From assembly GCA_027475525.1 (NCBI GenBank), contig JAMWFC010000058.1:639659-703658 (forward strand): a stretch of 64,000 bases of DNA. Direction: 5' to 3'. Below are positions 57,739 through 64,000 of this stretch, in pieces (position 1 is the first letter of the stretch; the number at the start of each line of letters is the position of its first letter). A model generated the notes under the pieces. That model was not told the DNA's origin. It made no database searches and saw only the letters and a program-made list of their open reading frames with translations. The stretch is from Macrolepiota albuminosa. Taxonomy: Eukaryota; Basidiomycota; Agaricomycetes; Agaricales; Agaricaceae. The position numbers and the translations under genes were made by a program.

Positions 57739-60614
57739 CTATGCGCCTTGTGGTGAAACAGACAACGACCAATGATTATTTGACACCGATCGTTGGTGTG
57801 ACGTTAAAACAGATACATGACCCATCGGCGATGATCTATTTCCTGGTTGTATACTCCGCATGGGTAACCCGTCCTTGGGCACTTGCCTGGACGATTGATC
57901 CTTTTGGAATAAAGTGTTGTGTGAAAATGGGTACAGCGGCACTCCCACCTCTAAAGGCTGCTTGTGTGCTGTCATACGTACAATTTCACGCATCAGCCCC
58001 TGCAAAAGCCTCTCCTGCCGCACTTCAACAGTTACATAGTTTGACAATCCATAAAGCAATGCAAAACGACTTACCACCAACAGGCGACCGATGGCCATAC
58101 TCCATCATTGCAAACCTGCAGTCTTTCAACGTTCGTTGCGTCGAGATATACCACCAACAGGCGACCGATGGCCATACTCCATCATTGCAAACCTGCAGTC
58201 TTTCAACGTTCGTTGCGTCGAGATATCCGTGAAGGACAAACCTTAGAACATTAATGTCTCCCCAAACCGCCGATTCACGTTCAGTATCGCCTATCTCTAG
58301 GAAATACTTGCACAACTGGATCTGCACAACAGCTGCAAGATACCAGCAGATCTGATGGTGGGTCTTCAGTTTCCACTATACACTAAACCCGGCCAAGCAA
58401 CCTCACAGTAACAAATGGATGTAAGCGGGAAATGTCAAGAGATGTCGCTGACAGCGTATAATATGCACCAAGAATGCATTGCGAAGCATCAACACACCGT
58501 TTGGTGGAAACTGACTGCGGATTTGTGAAATCAATGTAAGGATTATGAAGTGTAATCGTTGCACTGTGACATCCATTAAGACAACCTTTTGCAACGGGCT
58601 GACCAGAACTCACGCGTGAGGTATAATGTGCACCATATAAAGATCCGTGTCGAGCCTAGTACCTTCGGGTACATCGGTGACACGTGTGTTATTTTCGAAT
58701 ATCTGAGGCAAACTCTGCAAGAAATCGGTACTGATCAATTTATCTAATTCTTGAAATCCTTCAAGGAAATAAGGATTCTGATTCTTGCTCGGGGCGGTCG
58801 GTGCACGCAAGTTACCTCGCACGTTGAAATCAGTGACACGCCCAAAGAGCATGACTGCTTTAATCAGGAGTAGGAAGGAATCCGTATACTGTGGTGGATG
58901 TCGTGTAAACAAATCCACACTAGAGATGTCCTGGGGATTGCTGGGTATAGCAGCCTATGAACATCTTTAACCAATCAAGTCGGATCGAGTCGGATCGAGC
59001 GCAACTAACCCCCGATTCAAAATCCTCCGTACGTAAAGGAAGTTCAGTACCAAGGTCACGTTCATCTACAGCATGAATCCAACCTCCAACAGAAGCGATG
59101 CGATCAAATAAAATGGTCATCCACCATGTCCGACGCCTGGACTCCAAATCACGTAGGTCTTTCGGAGGTGCCAGGTAGGCACCAGGTGAATTATTTCCAT
59201 GATTTGAGAATGTTCCAGGGTAGTTGAGTCGAAGTGGCACCGCGACCCGTGTTTGAAAGGCAGCAAAAATCCAGACTTCAACCCATCGGCCTTCCTGGTA
59301 AAAGTACCAAGAAAGGAGGATGCATGCTTGCATAACGGAAAAAATATCTTCCCCACTTGCCATTGTTTTGTCAATATACTGTCGAGTTTTGCTCGCATGA
59401 AACTCGGCAAATTGATCACGTCGGCTCCCGTCGGGGAGTGTTATGACATTCTGAGGTGACCAGCGAGAAGCTGACGCACACTTGAGACACTTTAGCACCA
59501 GTGGATGACTCTTTGGATAAATGACTCAACTATAGCGTGCAAAATGGCAGAATGTGGGAACCCTGGATCTCGAGGAGGGAGGTGCATAGATGCAAGAAAT
59601 GATGGCCGATGCAGAACCCTAGATCCACAGGGATCACATTTGAAGAATACGTCGATACTTAAAGAAGCAGATGTACATGAGCACGTCAATGTGAAAGAAT
59701 CAGAGAAATAATTACTAGTGATTTAGAGTAGCAGGATCTGGAAGGTCAGGATTCCAGCCCAAGAACAGTAGGTCCATAAAAATCTGCCCATTCGCGGAAG
59801 TGTTCAATAAGTTTTCAGGAGTTCGACTTTGGCTGCGAAAGCGCAGTTCAGGACTGCCATCTGGTCCAGTGGTGTTCGCAATGGACAGCGATACGTGAGG
59901 TAAGGATATTCTACCAATGTCAGGTATTGGTCGAGAGGAAGTCGAGGGAGACGACGTTGTGTCAGAATGAAATAAAGTGGGAATCTGACTGGGATGAGAG
60001 GATAAAGAACTAGACCTCGACTCATACTCGTTCAAACGGGTTTTCAAATGAGCTGTGCAGGTAAAATGTAAACAAGGGCAAGGGACGAGAAGATGACGCA
60101 GACATACATATCTGCTCCTCCAGTTGCTTAATTTTCTCCAACGGATCGATGTCAGGCGCGAGCATCAGTCCCTCAACTGGATCGTAGGAACAAGATGGTT
60201 CTGTAGGATGTCTATAATCCATTTAAATTGGATCAAAATCTCATGAGTTAATGCACATAGTCCTAGCTTACGCGTATCCTACTGGTGCGGGGACACTGAT
60301 CAAGTTCTGCCAAGCCCTGACGATCATTGAGCTTCCTTCAACAACCGCGCAATACATAATACATCTCACTTGATGCAGGTTCCGCAGTGTGGCCGAGCTG
60401 CATCGCATTTCTATAAAGTTAGATTAAATAATTCTATAATTCTAGATAAGATGACTTTAGTAGCATACCAGCTTCTTCTTGCGACAAGAGCGGCATGCCT
60501 GCACAAGTTGAGGTTCATCCAGACCGGCTGAGTTTTCACTACGTTACCAACCTGATTTCGTCGTAGCGTTGAACGGTTAGAATTTGCGGTCACACCAATA
60601 GGGGCCTTCGGCAT
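57739..60614 (-). CDS. Zn2Cys6 transcription factor with fungal_trans domain
   Basis: Fungal binuclear-cluster regulator. The start MPKAPIGVTANSNRSTLRRN is spliced to QACRSCRKKKL, then KCDAARPHCGTCIK, which together make the Zn2Cys6 cluster. A short coiled coil (PLEKIKQLEEQI, about 60110-60150) should dimerise it. The middle region has FLASMHLPPRDPGFPHSAIL, RDLESRRRTWWMTILFDRIA and DERDLGTELPLR, typical of the fungal_trans domain, followed by TITLHNPYIDFTNP and ASQCILGAYYTLSATSLDIS. The C-terminus joins INVLR to FAMMEYGHRSPVG, then RQERLLQGLMREIVRMTAHK and an end at 57739. A 77-bp duplication (58072) repeats the small FAMMEYG exon. The target genes are unknown. Confidence 0.82.
58072..58225. 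repeat. 77-bp tandem duplication 12 (regulator micro-exon)
   Basis: 58072-58148 is repeated perfectly as 58149-58225. It duplicates the small exon FAMMEYGHRSPVG with its acceptor, so splicing past the first copy still gives a normal protein. Confidence 0.95.
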
Positions 60615-60930
60615 ATGTAGTTATAGGGAAAGGACTAAAGCAGAAGTCAAAAGTTGGATGTACACTTGAGCGGCGTTCTCGGAGATGAATTCAGGTGATA
60701 CCTGCGACACAGTTCCGAGCAGCACTTCACACCATGTTTTGTGCAGCACGTGGCTCTTCACACACTCCACGGCGTACTGGCAGTTGCCTTGTCAACGCTC
60801 GCGAAAATTCTACTCGGGGTAACCTCAGTCATTTACCGGTCTACTGTTTCTTCGCTACTGAGTACAACTTTAAGCGATACAAGAGTGTATGTACAAATGG
60901 CAGCGGCATTATTTGGTCGTGAATCATGAA

Positions 60931-61784
60931 CTACCAATGGGTCTTGAGTTTTTTTGCTATTGACATGAGCGCAAACACTGACATGATCGTTGCGACAACA
61001 GTCCTTGAGTGAGACCGATGTCTAAATTCTGTCAAGTAAATTCCTTTCAAACAAACATCAAAGCGTGACGTTCATTAGATCCCGGAGAACTGGAACTTAC
61101 CTTGCCATGTGCCCAAATTCAGCTTTCCGTCGGTAATGGGGATCGAGACAGAGCTGCCGACCAAAGATGCTTTCGTGTGGGAGACACTTTGCAAATATTG
61201 TAGGATGTTAATCATGACGGAAAAATAAGATGCAATTGCTCACGAATCACTGTATGAGATAAATGGACGTCAGACAGACAAATGTGCAACGATAACTTGT
61301 GGACGCACTCGGGTCCTTCGTCAGTGTGGCGCCAGTCAAGGCTTTCCGGTACGATAGCATCAAGAGCCATGTCCATATCTGACACGGAAAAAATTTAGAC
61401 TTTACAACTTTAGCCGATGTTCTCGGAATGAGCCACCTGTGCGAACGTCTGAATTGAACTCGACATAAATCAGATTCGGGTGGGTCGAAGCAGTGTAAAG
61501 AGACGAGACCTCGATCATAGTTCTCATTGACGGTCAGAGCAGCAGAGGTATGTTTGCTACAGTGACAAAGTCAGAGAACGAATGTCTATTAACAACACCT
61601 CTGCGAACATGAAAAGGAAAAGCATGCCAGCCTCAACATGTTATTAGCAAATGCGATCTACTGTCAAGTAGATACATACCTGAACTCCCTCGAGGCCAGA
61701 CCCAATCTGAGCAAGAATCTCCTTTGTTACCAAGTGACAACCCTTTCCTCTCTCCGATAAGATGAATGTCTTCTGCCAGCCCAT
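60931..61784 (-). CDS. YjbQ/UPF0047 family protein
   Basis: Small conserved enzyme-like protein found in all domains; bacterial YjbQ has weak thiamine-phosphate synthase activity. It is built of about seven short exons and is easily missed. Exon 1 (61680-61784) gives [20 protein letters not shown] and [15 protein letters not shown]. The next exons give [53 protein letters not shown], then [39 protein letters not shown] and [19 protein letters not shown], with the stop at 60931-60933. The conserved His of HTSA, Asp of D.RTD, HTDEGPDD and LGTWQGIYL...H are all intact. The exon phases agree throughout. About 150 residues. It lies 133 bp downstream of YTH1 in the same orientation. Confidence 0.88.
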
Positions 61785-61917
61785 ACTTACTTATGCACAA
61801 ACAGTTGAGCTTTTTGTATCATACTTGGTTTTATCAGACCTCTTTGATAAGCTCGTTCGGAGGTAATAAACAAACAGATACATTTGCCAACAATTGCAAG
61901 CTCAAGTTGAAAGTACC

Positions 61918-63007
61918 TTAGTCGTCAGAACCTCCATACCTCTTCGCCCGTTCATTCCCTCCACGATTGCCTGGAACATTTCGGTTGCGACAATGATTGG
62001 CGTAATGACCTTTTTCTCCACACTTTACAGAATAATCGATGATTATCATGTCCGATAAGATGTGCAAGACTCACCTTGAAGCAAAGAACCTCATCCAAGT
62101 TTCTTCTAAGTGACCCTGGTGGACCATTAGAAGCCCCACCAGAAGGCATAGTTCCGTTTCCAAATCCACGATCGAAATCAGCGTATCTTCCGTATCCTGG
62201 CGGTGGTGGGCCTAATTCACGACTTGATGGCGGAGAAGGGGGGTCATATGCCCGTGGGGGTGGAATACCGGGCTTTGGGCTTATCATGACCAAGATTAGT
62301 ACAGGAGGAGGAGAAAATGAAGATACGTACTGGCCACGTGGACAATCTGGTCCCAGAGGACAGATGCCGGTCAAGTACAGTTGACATGCAACCTTGCGAA
62401 CGTGTTTTCTAGGGCACACCGGGCCTATATGATCAGCTGAAAACAAATTGTGACAAGGAATACCGCAGAACCATACCTAATTTGCAGAAACCTCGATTGT
62501 AGTCTGGACATTCCACTTTTCGCTCCTTAGGATGAGCGTATAGGCACTCATCCCCAGCAGAACAGTAGCCATACTTGGCGTACCACCAGCACTCAGGCAT
62601 CCTTCGCAAGTTATATTCATGGAGGAATTCACAAGCATCCCCTTTTTTACATAGACCTCGCAACCAATGCTTACAGACGGTAGATAACCTTTCTCGTTCA
62701 CGAGGATGTGTTGGTGTTATCTTGGCTGGTTGAAAATTTTGTGCAGAAGGTGACGTGTGACGTAGTGGACAGTGGAGAGGGCCAAGCGGACAACCAGCAG
62801 GAGTAAGAGCCAAACGACAGATCTGGTCATCTGCGAATACACGAGTCAGTCACTGGTAACGAGTCTTTCAGAATAGGACTGACCCTTATCAAGTTTGATT
62901 GTCAACTCAGACTTGATATAATGTTCTACATCAAAATTATTCTGGTAGAACTGGGGATGTATTATATCTTTGAGAGGCGAAGGGCCAACCAGTGGATTAG
63001 TAGTCAT
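61918..63007 (-). CDS. YTH1: mRNA 3'-end cleavage factor CPSF30/Yth1
   Basis: Zinc-finger subunit of the cleavage and polyadenylation factor that reads the poly(A) signal. The start at 63007 gives MTTNPLVGPSPLKDIIHPQF. Five CCCH fingers follow: CRLALTPAGCPLGPLHCPLRH, CKHWLRGLCKKGDACEFLH, CWWYAKYGYCSAGDECLYAH, CPDYNRGFCKLG.PVCPRKH and CQLYLTGICPLGPDCPRGH. A Pro/Gly linker leads to a C-terminal CCHC zinc knuckle (CFKCGEKGHYANHC), formed over an intron, and the end at 61918 (RYGGSDD). The knuckle is present in metazoan CPSF30 and basidiomycetes and absent from yeast Yth1. About five introns. Confidence 0.93.
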
Positions 63008-63518
63008 CGTTGACTACTACAAGCTCCAAATACTCTTGTGGTGCACATGACCTATTGAGGACCAGGTATCATGTGACTATTATGAAGCGACTCAGGCTGA
63101 CTCAGGTCTATTGAGTGTGCGCGAAGGATGGTCGACAAAGGCATTCAAGCTTATTTTGACACTGGCAATCTCGAACAAGGACTGAAGTGAGAGCAACTGA
63201 GCGCTCACTTGTGCTGCGATGCAAAACCCAACTTTAACATGAGCATAGATATCAATTGATAGACATTTTCAACACTTAAGCTCAGTTGGGCCCCATAACC
63301 AGTCGAGCAGACAAGCAGATAGTATTAAACTGCATGTACAACACAGCACGTTAGATCTTGTATACTTACTGTATATATATATAAAGATGACAATGTATGG
63401 AAAACTTCAGGAATAGCCTAATAGCCTTTTTTTGCAGTAGCACCAAAAGTGCAAAACATGTCACACCGCGTCACAATCCAAATTAGTTTTGTTCACATAA
63501 TTCCATGGATCGTCTGAT
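63008..63518. other. Divergent intergenic region (YTH1 / prephenate dehydratase)
   Basis: About 510 bp. A TATATATATATA run at about 63373-63384 is the only TATA-like element; it lies 135 bp upstream of the next start codon. No gene. Confidence 0.5.
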
Positions 63519-64000
63519 ATGAGTGGTTCAATGTCCACAGTGTCTATACTTGGTCCACTCGGGACCTATACTCACGAAGTGAGGTTATCGATGCATGTTA
63601 ATACTATTTTAATATCAATTTTCAATAGGCTGCCTACAAACTGTTTGGAGAAAATGCCGTCTATGATGAGAAAGATACTATTCAAGGCAGGTTTCTGTAC
63701 TTCTTTGGACCAAATGTAGACTCACTTATCCCAGCCGTCTTCAATTCTCTTCCAACCACAGACTTAGGTCTTGTACCACAAGGAAACTCAATATTCGGTA
63801 ACGTCGTTGAAACATATGACTCCCTGCGCAGTGTTGGATTTGTCCGTGGCGAGGTCACGTTGCATGTACAGCACTGTCTTCTCGTAAAACCTGGCGTCGA
63901 ACTTCACGATGTAGAAGAAATTTTTAGTCATGAACAAGTCCGTTATACGTTCTCAGTAATCAAATATTTAATTATTCTCAGAGTAGGCGCTAGGTCAATG
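63519..64000 (+). CDS. PHA2: Prephenate dehydratase, 5' part (cut by window end)
   Basis: Converts prephenate to phenylpyruvate in phenylalanine synthesis. MSGSMSTVSILGPLGTYTHE opens the type-2 periplasmic-binding fold with the GPxGTY(T/S) motif. It is joined over an intron to AAYKLFGENAVYDEKDTIQ and then DSLIPAVFNSLPTTDLGLVP, FGNVVETYDSLRSVGFVRGE and VTLHVQHCLLVKPGVELHDV. A second Met (63531) could be the start instead. The usual ENS after the VP(x) turn reads GNS here (VPQGNSIFG). The catalytic TRF motif and the ACT domain would lie beyond 64000. Confidence 0.9.

Noticed and set aside
1..64000. CRISPR arrays, bacterial-type operons, prophage or defence systems
   Set aside because: Spliced eukaryotic genes throughout; no regularly spaced direct repeats other than the coding minisatellite and the 77-bp scars.

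Overview
The window is nuclear DNA of a filamentous basidiomycete, most likely an Agaricomycete. Genes are densely packed, almost all are split by many introns of about 45-65 nt with GTRNGY...YAG borders, both strands are used, and the genes are those of a mushroom-type fungus (PEX14, MED5, indoleamine dioxygenase, Zn2Cys6 regulator, fungal RhoGEF). I find no rRNA, tRNA, CRISPR array or intact transposon.

Layout. 0-20 kb: mitochondrial EF-Tu (-), PEX14 (+), a GRIP-domain golgin (+), an unrecognised split gene (-), Mediator subunit 5 (+), a zinc transporter (-), a gene-poor stretch, SPF30 (+) and eIF3h (+). 20-37 kb, the variable part: a secreted double-psi-barrel (RlpA-like) gene, a decayed second copy of it, a fragment of IPI1 and the main IPI1 gene (-), two copies of an unnamed small protein family on either side of an NPC2-like lipid transfer gene (-) and a four-TM protein (+), an AIM6-like phosphodiesterase (+) and mitochondrial ribosomal protein bL17 (-). 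37-42 kb: an SMP-30/gluconolactonase-type protein, ribosomal uL13, a triple-KH protein and NUFIP1/Rsa1-like, all +. 42.4-45.4 kb holds no gene. 45-64 kb: indoleamine 2,3-dioxygenase (+), an M16 metalloprotease (-), an NGL2-like nuclease (+), a RhoGEF (-), a small membrane protein (+), a Zn2Cys6 regulator (-), a YjbQ/UPF0047 protein made of short exons (-), the CPSF30/Yth1 cleavage factor (-) and the start of prephenate dehydratase (+).

Most genes are housekeeping and form no pathway or cluster. Several pairs are divergent across only 106-120 bp (EF-Tu/PEX14, M16 protease/NGL2, RhoGEF/membrane protein) and probably share promoters. Loose themes are ribosome and snoRNP biogenesis (IPI1, NUFIP1, uL13, bL17m) and aromatic amino acid metabolism (IDO, prephenate dehydratase), but these genes are far apart.

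The strongest unexplained signal is a set of twelve head-to-tail duplications, each with a period of exactly 77 bp, at twelve unrelated loci. Ten of them lie between 20 and 41 kb. Several break reading frames that become whole when one copy is removed. A constant unit length with unrelated sequence is what retained k-mer overlaps at contig joins would give (k = 77), so I read these as assembly scars, probably at allelic forks, and not as biology. The main biological signals are a tandem segmental duplication in which RlpA-like decayed in one copy and IPI1 in the other, and the unnamed two-member protein family. I did not find a convincing new biological system.
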